Below the pieces are notes generated by a model. It saw only the letters and a list, made by a program, of their open reading frames with translations, did not search any database and was not told where the DNA came from. 64,000 nucleotides of DNA, from contig OX578135.1 of assembly GCA_951213105.1 (NCBI GenBank), positions 159,535,750 through 159,599,749 on the forward strand, written 5' to 3'. The translations under genes and the position numbers were made by a program. Position 1 is the first letter of the stretch. Every line of letters starts with the position of its first letter. The DNA is from Amaurobius ferox. Lineage: Eukaryota > Arthropoda > Arachnida > Araneae > Amaurobiidae. Shown here piece by piece: positions 32,599 to 44,040 of the stretch.

Positions 32599-32988
32599 TG
32601 TGGGACACTCTGGTGCTGATTCGATTTTGGTACGATTCGGAAAAGAATAACCTGCTTTTTTTTACGAAATGGCCAGCAAAAATCGCCAAAATCTAAAGAA
32701 AAAAAAAAGACTACGTAAGCTGAAATGTATCAATTAAATTCTTGTTTTATACGCAATTTTTGACGAGGAAAAGAATATAACACACTCCATTATACTTTAG
32801 GACTAACCGTTCTCAAGATATTTGAGATTTCTTGCATTTTTGTTACGCCGCTATCGGGGAAAAAAAATGCAAATTTAGTGTTGTTTGGTGCAATTATGCA
32901 ATTAAACTCAATCTTATGAAATATTAAAGCAAAGAAAATATGAATTTAAGTCTGCAGGGAAAGTCATGTGCTGCCCACATCAGATTTC

Positions 32989-33894
32989 TTAATTCTGGTG
33001 CTTAAGAATTTACATTTCGTAATAATTAAATGTATAATTAATTTCTCCTATCATAGACCAATGTTGACAGTTTGTAGAAATAAATGAAATTTTTATGTAA
33101 ACCTTTGTTTGATTTGCAAGCACCTGTGTGAAAAGACTTATTTTACGTTATATGGACGTATCTCTGGTACAGCCCCAAATTTTTTGTTTTTAATAAGGTT
33201 ATATTTCCCCAAAATTTCAATATGCACTAGCCGTTACGTATCACAACAATTTTCTTTAGGGCCCGACATCCTCCCCACTCATCGGTTCTGTACTGAGTCT
33301 TCTTTAGGATACTGATATCTTCTTTTAGGATGTTTCACTGCGATAAAAATTCTGGAATTTGTGTAACTGGAGTTCGGAGGATCGAAAAGCATTAATTAAT
33401 TTTGTAATGGAATCTCCAGTAATTTCTTGTTATGGATGATTGTTGTGAATTTGGAATGTTAAATACTTTTTAAATACTAATTGAGAACAAAATAATCATG
33501 CCAATATACTTTTAACAGAATTTTTGATGATTTCGCAAATTTTTAGAAATAATTTAATTTAATCGATATTTGCTGCTAAAGATAGTTCTAGACTCCTTTT
33601 TTCGGTATCTATAAAAATTTATAGATAGATATCTGAATGTATAAAGGAACTCTAGATAGCTCTGTGCGATACTGCCATCTATTGTTCATTGGTGCTACTA
33701 AAATATTTTGTATTAAATAGTTATAGTTTTAATGAATAGTTTTTGGAAATAGTTCCGTCCGTTGTTATTGCTCACATATGTGGCTTCCCAACAGGACACG
33801 ATTTTATATTCCAGTCCAAAATAATTGAGCTAATAATCTACAAAGGAGACGCAGTGTATAAAGATTGAATAAAAGGTATCATTGGTTTAAAAAA
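32989..33894. other. No gene seen
   Basis: AT-rich sequence without a recognised gene. A short palindrome TATCTATAAAAATTTATAGATA lies near 33607. Nothing else stands out. Confidence 0.4.
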
Positions 33895-34190
33895 ATAAAA
33901 AAATCGGCCGTGCCTGCAATCCGATGCAGTTGAAATGGTTTTGCGTGAATAACATTTTGTAGAATAAAACTCAAATTTTGTAATATCGAAAGAAAAATAA
34001 TTCTATGTAAAATCTGATTACATACACTTATAGGGCTTTCAAAGAGCTACAAATTCTTGATTATTGTTTATAGCTAACATTTTTAATTTTTAAGATAGAA
34101 GCATTACAAATTTGAAAAGCAGAAAATTTTCCTACTACAACTTGGCAAGACGATGGTTCGAAAACTACAAATACTGTTTTTAAAAATAAA
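33895..34190 (+). repeat. Repeat family D, copy 2
   Basis: Co-linear with 9830-10080, including GAAATGGTTTTGCGTGAATA and CTTTCAAAGAGCTACAAATTC. Ends not defined. Confidence 0.6.
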
Positions 34191-34339
34191 TATGGATTTA
34201 GAAACTAAATTCCTCATACCTATTTTTATTGCTTGGTACTTATATATTTTATAGTTTTAAAGATATTTCGAGTGAAAATATGAAAAAAAAAATAACTCGT
34301 TCGGACAGATATTTTTTAAGTCTTTTTTTTCAAAAAAGG

Positions 34340-34560
34340 AGAGCTCAATCCCAAATCCAGTTGTATACACTTATAGAACTTTCAAAGAGCTATACATTCT
34401 TGCTTATTGTCTAAAGTTAGCTCTTTTAGATTTTGAGATATAAGCATTACAAACTTGAAAATCTTAAAATTTCCAATCTTTTTCAACTTGGCAACACGAT
34501 TACTCGAAAACTATAAGATTTTTTTTAAAAATAAATATAGATTTTAACACTAAATTTTCT
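34340..34560 (+). repeat. Repeat family D, copy 3 (partial)
   Basis: Carries TATACACTTATAGAACTTTC, AAGAGCTATACATTCTTGC and AAGCATTACAAACTTGAAAA like copy 2, 450 bp downstream in the same direction. A local tandem duplication of the family is likely. Confidence 0.55.
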
Positions 34561-34824
34561 AGTACACATTTTTGTCGTTTACTATTTATATCTATGTTTT
34601 ATGGTTTACTTTTTTAAATTTTTTTCAGGGGGAACAAAAAGTCCAAAATGTTCAAGTTATTTTTATATATTCATAATCTATCTGTAGCCTATTTCCGAAT
34701 AAAAATTATTTACATTTTCATCTATTAGGTTCAGGGATATAAGCGTCCAGCGTGTTTATATTTTCCGTAATGCTCCGTTTTTCCGTCAGAGAAACCCCAA
34801 TCATAGATGCTATTCGCAACAAAA

Positions 34825-34870
34825 ATCTGATGTGGGCAGCACTTGACTTTTGCAACATATTGCAATGACT
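34825..34870 (-). mobile_element. Family A/B 3' end fragment
   Basis: ATCTGATGTGGGCAGCACTT followed by GACTTTTGC is the terminal hairpin and subterminal repeat alone. The rest of the element is missing or beyond recognition. Confidence 0.5.
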
Positions 34871-35002
34871 ATTTCTTTCACAGCAAGCACAGCATTTCTT
34901 TCACAGCATTTCTTCACAGTGTGCAGGATCCACGGCGATATTGATTCGACATCACGTAAATCGAAATGGGGCGTTTTCAAAATACTCATTAAAATGCAAT
35001 TG

Positions 35003-35560
35003 ACTGTTAATTATTACGGCGTATCCTCTGGAACCGTGGGTGTGCACGTAGGATACAAGAGCGAGTCCAAATTTCTGGATAACTAACACGTTTATCCACA
35101 AGCACAGCGTAAATAGGACCACTATTCAGTAAATTCGCATTTAAATGCTCCACTCAAAAACCCATATTATTCTCCACAAAATAACCCATATTATTCTCAA
35201 AATATTGACGAGAGCCATTTCGCAAAAAAGCAGCTACTATTCTCAAAGCATTGACGAAAAACACAGTTCAATGCAGCCTCTCTATAGAAACTTCTGGAAT
35301 TCTCTCATATCTTGTAAAATACCCGTTATTTCGCGGTCTTTGTCGAACCTCCGAGAAGTCGCAAAATTGACGATAAATTGCCAAATATGGCAATCCGTCT
35401 TCTAAGTTCCGTAAGTGACAACCCTAGAATGACATCATGGGAAAGAATGCTTGTACGAATGTTTTCTCCGTCTAGTCTTCGAAGGACACGAAAGACTCTA
35501 GAAGAAAAGGAATATTACACATTTGCAACATAATGAATAAATATTTCGTGAAATAAAAGA
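35003..35560 (-). mobile_element. LTR-like repeat, copy L3
   Basis: Shares with 3097 and 43133 the words GGATACAAGAGCGAGTCC/GGATACAAGAATG, TTCTGGATAACTAAC, TATTCTCAAAGCATTGACG and CTTCTGGAATTCTC, in the same order and strand as L2. A 30 bp motif (AACCCATATTATTCTC) is doubled near 35160-35200. Ends are approximate. Confidence 0.4.
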
Positions 35561-36155
35561 CTATTGGCGAATTCTTGGGCGTTAAAATACAAAGTTACTA
35601 CATAAAGAATCTTCTCTCGTGAATAAAATGAATAACAGATTTGTTGCATAATATTGCAGGTGGAAATCAAACAAATTGGACGATGTTTGCATTTTAAAAA
35701 ATATTACAGTTTTTTTTATGAATTTATTTGCAATATCTCACGGTTCATGCTAGCGTCGTAGAACACGTGGGGTATATCAATGCTTTTGAAATATGAATTT
35801 CATGGAATTGTATCATACATTTTTGCAATCAACCTGAAATATTTTTTGATCTATTTTTACGTGCCTTACCACGGAAAGGCCTTAAGCACCCTAATGACTT
35901 ATGCAAGGAAAAATTCATGAGTGTACACGAAGGCAATAAATACCTGTCCACTTACTAACAATCGTCTTGCATAGCCGTGTCATCAGAATGTGTAACATGG
36001 GGACACTTGGGATGTTTCTCAAAGTATGTGGCCATACTCTTTGTCGAATTCAGATGTTTATTGTTGCTGATGAAGGAGTAGGAGATTTTTTACTGACTGT
36101 AAATCAGATTCCAGTCCATGTTCTGTTCATTTAAGCATTTCTGAATAGGGCAGCC
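35561..36155. other. No gene; small family A fragment
   Basis: CAATATCTCACGGTTCATGC near 35730 is the conserved inner block of family A in reverse. The rest is unassigned AT-rich DNA. Confidence 0.4.
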
Positions 36156-36170
36156 ATTCGTCAATAGCCT

Positions 36171-36423
36171 GTTGTTGTTGAGACCCAGACCGTCCGACCT
36201 ACCAGAAAGGTGTAAGGTAGCTGTTTTGGACGGCCGGGAAGAGCCACCCAATTTAGACCGGAACCCAGTGGGGGAGGCATGCACAGGGACCGTACCCTCC
36301 TTCCCCTACGACCAACCTCTCGCAAGGACTTACGGACCCACATGTTTAACGTGATCATACTCCGCGTGAACACGGCGGCAATTTTGGCAGCAGAGGGAAT
36401 CGAACCCGGGCCTACCGAGTGCA
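36171..36423 (-). mobile_element. tRNA-derived SINE, copy S2 (5' truncated)
   Basis: Flanked by the 15 bp duplication ATTCGTCAATAGCCT at 36156-36170 and 36424-36438. It keeps the B box (GAATCGAACCC... in reverse) and (CAA)n tail but lacks the first 35 or so bases with the A box. Loss at the 5' side with intact duplication is what target-primed reverse transcription leaves. Confidence 0.88.
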
Positions 36424-36989
36424 ATTCGTCAATAGCCTGTGTCAAATTATTACTTTCTGCAACAATTTTGGGGTCGACTCTTACTCATTAAACAAGTAAA
36501 CACATACAATTTTGTACCTGGCTTTATTCGTCTATCTTGCTTTGTTGCCGAGTTCATGATCTTAACTTCTTAAATTCTCCACTAGGGTCACTTCAATCTC
36601 TTTTATTCTATCGGTCATGGTCACTTTACTACAAGTAGACATATGTATACATTCATGGACATTTTCTTACAAAGGTATTAGGAGGACTTTTTAAGGATTT
36701 TTCTAGAAACCCCGTATGAAAGTGCAATTTGGTCAAAAATACAACTCATCAGCTTATATTATTCGCAGTATTTTAATGATCATTTTGAGCATCTATGGAC
36801 AGAAATCAACCATTTTTGAATGATATTTATCAGTGGGCACAAATTGAGAGAATCATAAAATGTCTTGAGATTATTTCAATCCATAAATATCAGAGACGTA
36901 TTGATTTTCGGAGATGTCAGACAGGAGCAAACCCTCAAATTTTTTAATATTTCTTATGAAAATCGATAAAATATGGAAAAATTAACTGC

Positions 36990-37670
36990 AGTGTGGCTTA
37001 ATTCGATTTTCTCATACCAGAATCCATTCTTAAATAATTTTTTTTTTTCGCAAATTTCTTGCAAGATTCCTTTTAGCAAGAATTTTCCCTTGCAAGAATT
37101 TTTTTGTAAGAATTTTTTTTTTTAAAAATCTGCATCGTTTGTCTGCTTACAATTATAGCAAGTTACCCTTCATTTTAAAGGACTTGAATTCTTTTTGACA
37201 TTGATACCAGTTTAAGAATACACTCCCTAGAGAGGGAGGTAACTTGCCCTCCTCCAGGGGGCTAATGACGTCACTAATACAAAAATTGTTTCGGGCTATT
37301 TTTTACTACAGTTATTGAAACTATTAAGTTGCGAGATATTGAGTCGTAAATAATCTCTTTTATACATGATCATGTGAAATTTTGTTCAAGGAGTGTTGTC
37401 TACGGAAATATAAAATTTCGAATCAATTTCAAAGTTTCCTCTCGACTTTTAGAAGATTCTATTTAATTTTAGATTCTTCGTTAATAAAGCCGGATAAAAA
37501 GTTTCGTGAAAATCCATTAATATTTGCGGCTGTTATCGTGTACACAGACAGACGGACATCATTCCAAAAATAGTGAAAACGTGTTCAGGAAGTCCTAAAA
37601 CATATTGGCATCAAAATCTCGAAATCAAAAATCTTCGTGAAAACAATACTTTCTACGTATGAGAAAGCAA
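36990..37670 (+). repeat. Repeat family E, copy 2
   Basis: Partner of 12640-13310. Here the C-run part is reduced to CCTCCAGGGGGCTAATGACG, and the microsatellite reads ACACAGACAGACGGACATC after GCGGCTGTTATCGTG. The shared TTATCG-plus-GACAGACGG arrangement also occurs in family C. Confidence 0.65.
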
Positions 37671-37924
37671 ATATGTAAGAAATTGCTACACAAATCAGTG
37701 GCGTTGCCAAGTGGGAATTTGGGGATCATAACTCCCCTCTCCTACTCCCAGAATTTTTTTCTGGCAACGCTACTGAAACAATATGTATTTTTTTTATTGA
37801 AAAGCTATTGAACATTTATAGAACGTTAAGGGATATAGACATCTCAAATATATAATAGATATCTTAGTGATATCTGAATTCATTATTTTGAAGTTAAACT
37901 TTTTTGAAATCATTCAGTTTGCTT

Positions 37925-38550
37925 TTTATACGTGTTATGTCGATGGCAGTTTTACTCTTCTAGATCATTTTCTTAATATTGATGGTATTTTGGACATTGA
38001 TTCTTGTATTTAATTGATTTTGAAATGGTAAACAATAATATAGCCTTGTATACTTGACTGTCTTACAACGGTCTTTCGTAAAAATCCCCCATAAGAACTC
38101 CTGCCATCTATCCAGAAAATCGCTGCTTTTGATATGTTTGTTTTTGTCCATCGTGCTTTGAATGTTTGTTCTATGGATTTGCTTAATTCTGAGATCAATT
38201 ATTTAAAAGCTGTTGCTGTCGATAGTGTATTCTCTCCTAGCATTGTCGATCGTGCTGTTCAAAAACTTGCTAAACTTTCTTGAAAACTTGTTTCTGAAAG
38301 CGATTTTAATAATACTATCATTTTACCACTTTCCCTACAAAGAATTCGGTCGGCAAATTGTTAAAATTCTTAAAAAATTCAATTTCAATATTGTTTCTAT
38401 AAGCTTAGGTTTTCTAATCTTAAAGATCGTATAGAATTTTTAATAGTTGAGGCATTTACAGTATTTCTTGCAAATGTGGTCTTTTTTTATATTGGATAAA
38501 CTAGAAGTGCTTTAAATTTTCGTATTAAGGAATATGAAAACTATGTCAAA
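37925..38550 (+). pseudogene. Penelope-like element: RT end plus GIY-YIG endonuclease
   Basis: Decayed plus-strand protein with several frame changes and stops. YTCYVDGSFTLL corresponds to the reverse transcriptase YVDD motif, with the last D now G. FRKNPP, then HRALNVCSMDLLNSEINYL and SIVDRAVQKLAK follow the usual order of Penelope-like proteins after the catalytic site. FGRQIVKILKKFNFNIVSI is the linker block. GIYSISCKCG and FYIG with TRSALNFRIKEYENY form the start of a GIY-YIG nuclease domain, which these elements use for insertion. The 5' two thirds of the reverse transcriptase is missing. It ends against family B copy B5. Confidence 0.8.
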
Positions 38551-39608
38551 AAATCTGATGTGGGCAGCACATGACTTTCCCTGAAGACTCACATTCACTT
38601 TATTTCTGATTCATTAAATTGAGTTTAATTGCACAAAATAACAAATAACACCCAAAATTATTTTAAATGACACTGAATGTGCACTTCGAATCCAATTTTC
38701 GTTTTTATTTGGTAAATGGACATATTTCCAAAAGTCGCGTAGCAAAAATACGAAAAAAAAAAATCTCTAGAACGGCTAGTTCTAGAGTAATGGGGATGGT
38801 CTTATGTCTTATTCTTTTCATCGTAAAAAATTACGCATAAAACAAGGACTTAACTGATATATTTGTGCATACGTAATCTTTTAATTTAGATTTGACGATT
38901 TTTTCGGGTCACTTCGCAAAAAAGGCAGGATTGTTTCTCGAATCGTACTAAAATCTAAGCAGCACCAGGGTAACTTATACGTGACTTTCCACAAAATTTT
39001 GTGAAATTTGGTTTATTAGTGTTTTAGCTAGAGTGGCTAGACATTTTTTGCGGGCCATTTCGCAAAAAAGTTCGAATCGTACTGAAATCTAATCAGCACC
39101 AGGGTAACGCACACGTGACTTATTACTTTTTGAGTTAAAGTGGATACATACATAATGGGGATGGTCTTATGTCTTATTCTTTTCATCGTAAAAAATTACG
39201 CATAAAACAAGGACTTAACTGATATATTTGTGCATACGCAATCTTTTAATTTAGATTTGACGATTTTTGCGGGTCACTTCGCAAAAAAGGCAGGATTGTT
39301 TCTCGAATCGTACTAAAATCTAAGCAGCCCCAGGGTAACTTATACGTGACTTTCCACAAAATTTTGTGAAATTTGGTCTATTAGTTTTTTAGCTAGAGTG
39401 GCTAGACATTTTTTGCGGGCCATTTCGCAAAAAAGTTCGAATCGTACTAAAATCTAATCAGCACCAGGGTAACGCACACGTGACTTATTACTTTTTGAGT
39501 TAAAGTGGATACATACATTTCACAGATAGACACACACACACACAGAGACGTCACGCTAAAAATTGTGTATTCGTGTTCTAGAGGTCTCAAAACGTGTGAA
39601 TCATTTGA
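38549..39608 (-). mobile_element. Family B repeat, copy B5, with 365 bp tandem duplication
   Basis: From the terminal hairpin at 38552 to GAGGTCTCAAAACGTGTGAA near 39580, where it is cut. The block starting AATGGGGATGGTCTTATG at 38789 repeats from 39154, nearly base for base, including GCATAAAACAAGGACTTAAC and GCGGGCCATTTCGC. The duplication is far more recent than the element. Confidence 0.7.
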
Positions 39609-39649
39609 TGAAAAAGCCAAGAATAGAGTTTTCAAAGATTTTATTTAAG

Positions 39650-40945
39650 GGGGTGGACACACCTTATAAAAACGTCCGAAAGGCAAAATGATAGAAAAAT
39701 CATGCTTTGCGATGGGATAGAGACATCAAATTTGGTGTATGGGTGTTCGAAAGAAAGAAAGTGTGCAATTGGAGTTTTCCAATATTTGCAATTTTAAGGG
39801 GTTCCGCACACCAAAATGTTCGATTTACCGAATAAATGGTAAACGTTTGCTTTAAAATGGGAAAGATGTTAGAAATTTGGTATATGGGCCAATATAAAAG
39901 CCAAGAAGAATAGAGTTTTCAAAGATTTCAATTAAGGGGGTTGGTGTTCCATACAAAATCGTTCAAAAGGTGAAATGGTAGAAAAACACTCATTTTCATT
40001 ATTTTCATCGGGTATTTGGCTAGTATATACTAATTGCCAAGTGTTGTCTGTCCATTGTCCGTCCGTTTGTCTATCACGCATTTTTAGCTACTTTTCGTAT
40101 AGATAGAGAATAGCAATTTGATACACGGGTCAATCATTCGATAAAACCCTCTGGAAAAATCGTATTTTTCTAAAATGCTCATTAGAAGGGGTGCTCCACA
40201 CCAAAACGTTCCAAATGCCTAATGATGAAAAACATGCTTAGCTATAAGATACAGACTTTAAATGTGGTGTAAAGATAGGTATATCGAAAGGAAGAAAATG
40301 TGTAATTTCAGTTTTCTTAAACTAATTTAGGGGTGAGCTCACACAAAAATGTTCGATTTTCCGAATATGTGAGAAATGTCTTCTTTTAAATGAGATAGAG
40401 ACTTGCAATGTGATATACAGATCAACAGTTTGATAAAATTCCCAGAGAAAAATCGAATTTTTCAAAAAATTTCGCTAAAAGAGGTGCTCTACACCAAAAC
40501 GTTCGAATTGTGAAATTAAAGAAGCACATACTTAACGATGAGATAGGGACTTTATGTATGATGCAAGGATAAACAGTAAACAGTTTGAGAGGAAGAAAGT
40601 GTAGAATTTCAGTTTCCCCATATTTGCTTCTTTAGAGATACTCCACACCAAAATGTTAGCATTTCTGAATAAGGAAGAAATGCTTTCGTTTAAATGAGAT
40701 AGAGACTTGCAATTCGGTATATGGGTCAATCATTTGATAAAACCGTGGACAGAAATTAGATGTTTCAAAAATGTTCTTAGAGGGGGGAGGAATCTCAACA
40801 CTAAAACTTTCGACAGGTGAAATGATATAAAACAAACATCGCGGTAAGACAGAAAATTAAGATTTGGTAAAAGGATAGATCTTTCAATGGAAAGAAAATG
40901 GACAGTTTCAGCTGTCTAATATTCCTTACTTTAGGGATGCCGTTA
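39650..40945 (+). repeat. Degenerate tandem array, about 300 bp period
   Basis: Recurring words: CCACACCAAAACGTTC (40196, 40490), CACACCAAAATGTT (39807, 40645), AAATGAGATAGAGACTTGCAA (40400, 40695), GAGATAGGGACTTTA and GGAAGAAAGTGT. They alternate at about 150 bp, so the unit is probably a doubled 150 bp block. One unit holds a GTCY tract near 40045-40075. No coding frame. Confidence 0.65.
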
Positions 40946-40957
40946 ATTCATATTTTT

Positions 40958-42157
40958 AACACTTTACAACATAGTTGAAAAGTGTTTATGAATTTGTTCA
41001 TTCTGTCTGTCTGTCTGTCAGTCAGCACGATAACTGCCGTAAAAATGGCTTTATCAAAATCAAATTTTAGTATGTTGTTCAGACGGTCTGTGGGACCTAT
41101 GGTAATATAAATGAATAATATCACCCAATTAGTTTTGGATTGAACCCGTGTTGAGAAAATGAAATGCAATTGAACCCTATGGGATCTAGTTTTTCAAACA
41201 TTTTTTAAGCGGATTTAAAATTCACAAATTGCATCGGAAATTTTAGGAAATATTCAAGTTATCCTATAAAATATATAAAAAAAAAATTGAGCAAAATATA
41301 TTCAGTAGTCTTTAAATAAAAATTAAAATAATAATTACACACTTTATATGAAGAGATCACATGACTCACTTAAATAAAATATGGCATCCATCTTGTATTA
41401 AAATCATGATTTTTAAAGTTCTTTTTAATTCATATTTAGTGTTGTATTCGTCTTAACCGCTTAATTTTTGCTTAAATTCTGTGCATCTACACACTGAAAC
41501 AACCCTGGCCACACAATTTGTTACCATAAACCCCTGGGTTGGTCGTGTGGTCTGGGTCTTCAACACTGAAACAACCCAATTACAATATATTTGGGTTTAA
41601 GTGATTATCAAACTTTGACTATTTCTACACCGAAGCCTAATTTTCACTTATGGAAAATGTAAACACCAAAAGATGTAGAATGAGTTGTATAAGAATTGCT
41701 GAATTTCTTGAACGCAAAAGTATTTAGCTCATGGAGTCTGCAATATAGCTGATATGACTGAAACATTCATTGATTTTACACAGAGAACCACCAGACGATG
41801 TTTTTGATGAAGTTTTAAGCATAGAGTTTAATTACTTGTACCTCCATGGATTTAAGTTTTTAAATAAAATAAATTATTGTAGTACTGTGATGAATGAAAG
41901 GATTGGAAAAATGTTTATGAATGAAATGCTGCTTTTATAGAGAGAGCCAGGCGATGTATATTTCGATGACGTCATTTGAATAAAGTTCATTTGTTTTCGA
42001 TGAAGTTTTCAAATATAATAAATTATTGCAGTATTATGATCATTTAAAAAATATTACCGAGGAATGTATCGCATTTTAGAGATGTTTAATGAAATTGCAT
42101 TGAAGTTGGAAAGTGTTTCATAATCAATGCTTTATGCATGATTGATATTTCTTATTT
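40958..42157 (-). mobile_element. Family C repeat, copy C2, with a 57 bp insertion
   Basis: Complete in outline: AACACTTTACAACATAGTTG hairpin at 40958 and GCATGATTGATATTTCTT near 42140. At 41506-41562 it carries 57 extra bases flanked by the 15 bp duplication ACACTGAAACAACCC (41491-41505, 41563-41577), which other C copies lack. Confidence 0.65.
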
Positions 42158-42189
42158 CAAGCTTATAACGCTTATTTATCGAAAGCTAA

Positions 42190-42480
42190 AAATGTTAGCT
42201 ATGAGCGAGCAAGAAAGAGTAATTTGTAGCCCTTTATAAGCCCTTCGAAGATATATAATAGGATTTCGGACCAGGTTCTTAATTTTTGAAATCGAATGTT
42301 TCTAATTTTGATATTTTAATATTTTGAACTATTATGAAAAGGTGTCTCAAATTTCGATAAGTTAATATTTCGATCTGTTTTGAAAATGTCTAAAGAAGAC
42401 CACAAAGTAAGATGTTATTTGCGCAAAACTATTTTGGCTCCATCGGACTGGAGCCACTGCCGATTTTTATTCAAATGACC
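42190..42480 (-). repeat. Repeat family D, copy 4 (reverse)
   Basis: AATTTGTAGCCCTTTATAAG and GCAAAACTATTTTGGCTCCA in reverse match the D1/D2 order. Divergent. Confidence 0.45.
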
Positions 42481-43132
42481 TGCATTTAAATGAAAACGGA
42501 TCAAATTTGATCTACGAATAAAATATTTTATGCAATAAAATGCAGTTGGCTATTATTTCAAATGGGGATCGCAAAGCGATTTCTGTAATCCGAAAAAAAT
42601 GAAACAATATGGAAGTTCTTAGGCCGTTAGACATCATGCAATGAATATCAATTGGATCATAAAACGCAGATGATCATCATTTCGAGTGCAGTTAAGACAT
42701 TTACATTTAGATAGGCATTAACGTTAAGCCATTTGCTAAAATGCTGATCTTGTAATTGAAGTCCCGTTTTCTTCCTTCTAAATCGAATTTATTTTACCCC
42801 CATTTTCAGCAAACTGATCGGGATCAAACGAGGGTTTTTATATTAAAATAGTTCTTAAGTTCAGGTTTAAAAATAAGACATTTGAATTTTTTTGCAAAGT
42901 AGTTTTGGAAGATTTTTGATTGCAAAAAAGAGAGAAAAAAAAATACACCTTCAATTTTGCTAAATGGCCAAATATCTGATAACTGTCGAATTTCGAGTTC
43001 CAAGTATTTTCTTTTTTTTAATTTCATATTTTCCAGAAACTTTTGCTTGGAATAATTCCTTGGAAATGTCTTCGAAGATTTCTAATAGATGACAGAGCTG
43101 TATAAAATGATTAATAGTATTTTAATGCATAT
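42481..43132. other. No gene seen
   Basis: AT-rich with no recognised repeat or open frame of interest. Confidence 0.4.
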
Positions 43133-43700
43133 TGTTACAAATATGTAAAACTATGTTTTGCCTCTATTCGAATAATACATAGCGGACCTTTGCTTCTATT
43201 CAAAGAGAAAATACCTTTACAGGCAGCCATTCCTATAATGTGAATATAGGGTTACCATATTTTGAATTTTGGGCCGGAGCTGTCAGATTTGGTGATATAT
43301 TGCCAGCTTGCCGACTCAAATGTACTAGAACTTTCTCGAAATAACGAATATTCTTGGAGATACGGGCCCCTTTCGGAAGTTTCTACGTAGAGTATATAAA
43401 TGGAGTCATGGCTCAGTTGGAGAGTCGTTGACGTGATACGAGTTAAGTCGAATTGTGAGATACGCCAGTGTTTAGAGAATAGTACCGGCTATTTTGTGAA
43501 TTAGATTAGTATTTAATGGCTACTTTAGTGTATCTGACAATTATTTAATGATCTTGTAAGATAGTTATGGAGCTATTCGTTGTATATTGTTCCTGTTTAC
43601 GCTTATTAGTGTTTCAAAATGAGTGTCAGTCATGCAGAAATTTCGAATCATTCTTGTATCCGAAGAGTACATTCACGATTCTAGAGGATATTTCGTAACA
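43133..43700 (+). mobile_element. Solo-LTR-like repeat, copy L1
   Basis: 568 bp beginning TGTTACAAATATG and ending TTTCGTAACA, so TGTTAC and GTAACA form the short inverted ends typical of LTRs. TATATAAATGG at about 43396 is a plausible TATA box, followed by CAGTTGGAGAGTCG. Two more copies (L2, L3) lie in this window, all without an internal coding region. No exact 4-6 bp target duplication could be read, which suggests age. Confidence 0.5.
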
Positions 43701-44040
43701 ATCTTTGTTAGGTCCTCGGACCAGAAATCACCGTGGCAGGATTGACATATGGGTTGTTTTTGTTAAGTACGGAAATTAAAATTAACATTGGGCAATGAAG
43801 TATACACTATGCATAATTTGCTTTTATGCACTAAAAGGAAGTCCATTCATTTTAAATTTTCATTCATATTAAAAATAATTAAATGCGTATCCTGAATGAC
43901 AGTTAGCATAAAATTGTGTTTTTCACTTACCTGTTAATAGAAAAAATACTAAATTTCAGATGCGGAACAAAGCTATAAATATTGTTCTTTAGCCGAGATA
44001 AAATTTCTTTTGCCATCTATCTGGTGGATGAGAAAGATGA
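43701..44040. other. No gene seen
   Basis: AT-rich spacer between the LTR-like repeat and family A copy A3. Confidence 0.4.

Larger units (their letters stand above)
20083..32988 (+). mobile_element. Family B repeat, copy B3, split by 12 kb of LINEs
   Basis: The 5' part (20083-20618) has the ACTTTCCCTGCA start, the ATGGTAATGTATAGGGAAAG palindrome, TCGCAACTCGAGTTTTCGAC and GTGTGTCTGTCTGTG. It breaks off inside ATAGATAAGTTACT and resumes at 32585 with the same 14 bases. The 3' part then ends TGCAGGGAAAGTCATGTGC plus the terminal hairpin. ACTTTCCCTGCA and TGCAGGGAAAGT are inverted subterminal repeats. It has the CAATTAAATT site near 32731 that is occupied by a TTAA element in copy B4. Confidence 0.75.

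Noticed and set aside
40045..40075. CRISPR-like array of short direct repeats
   Set aside because: The GTCY repeats have no spacers of fixed size and the context is eukaryotic.
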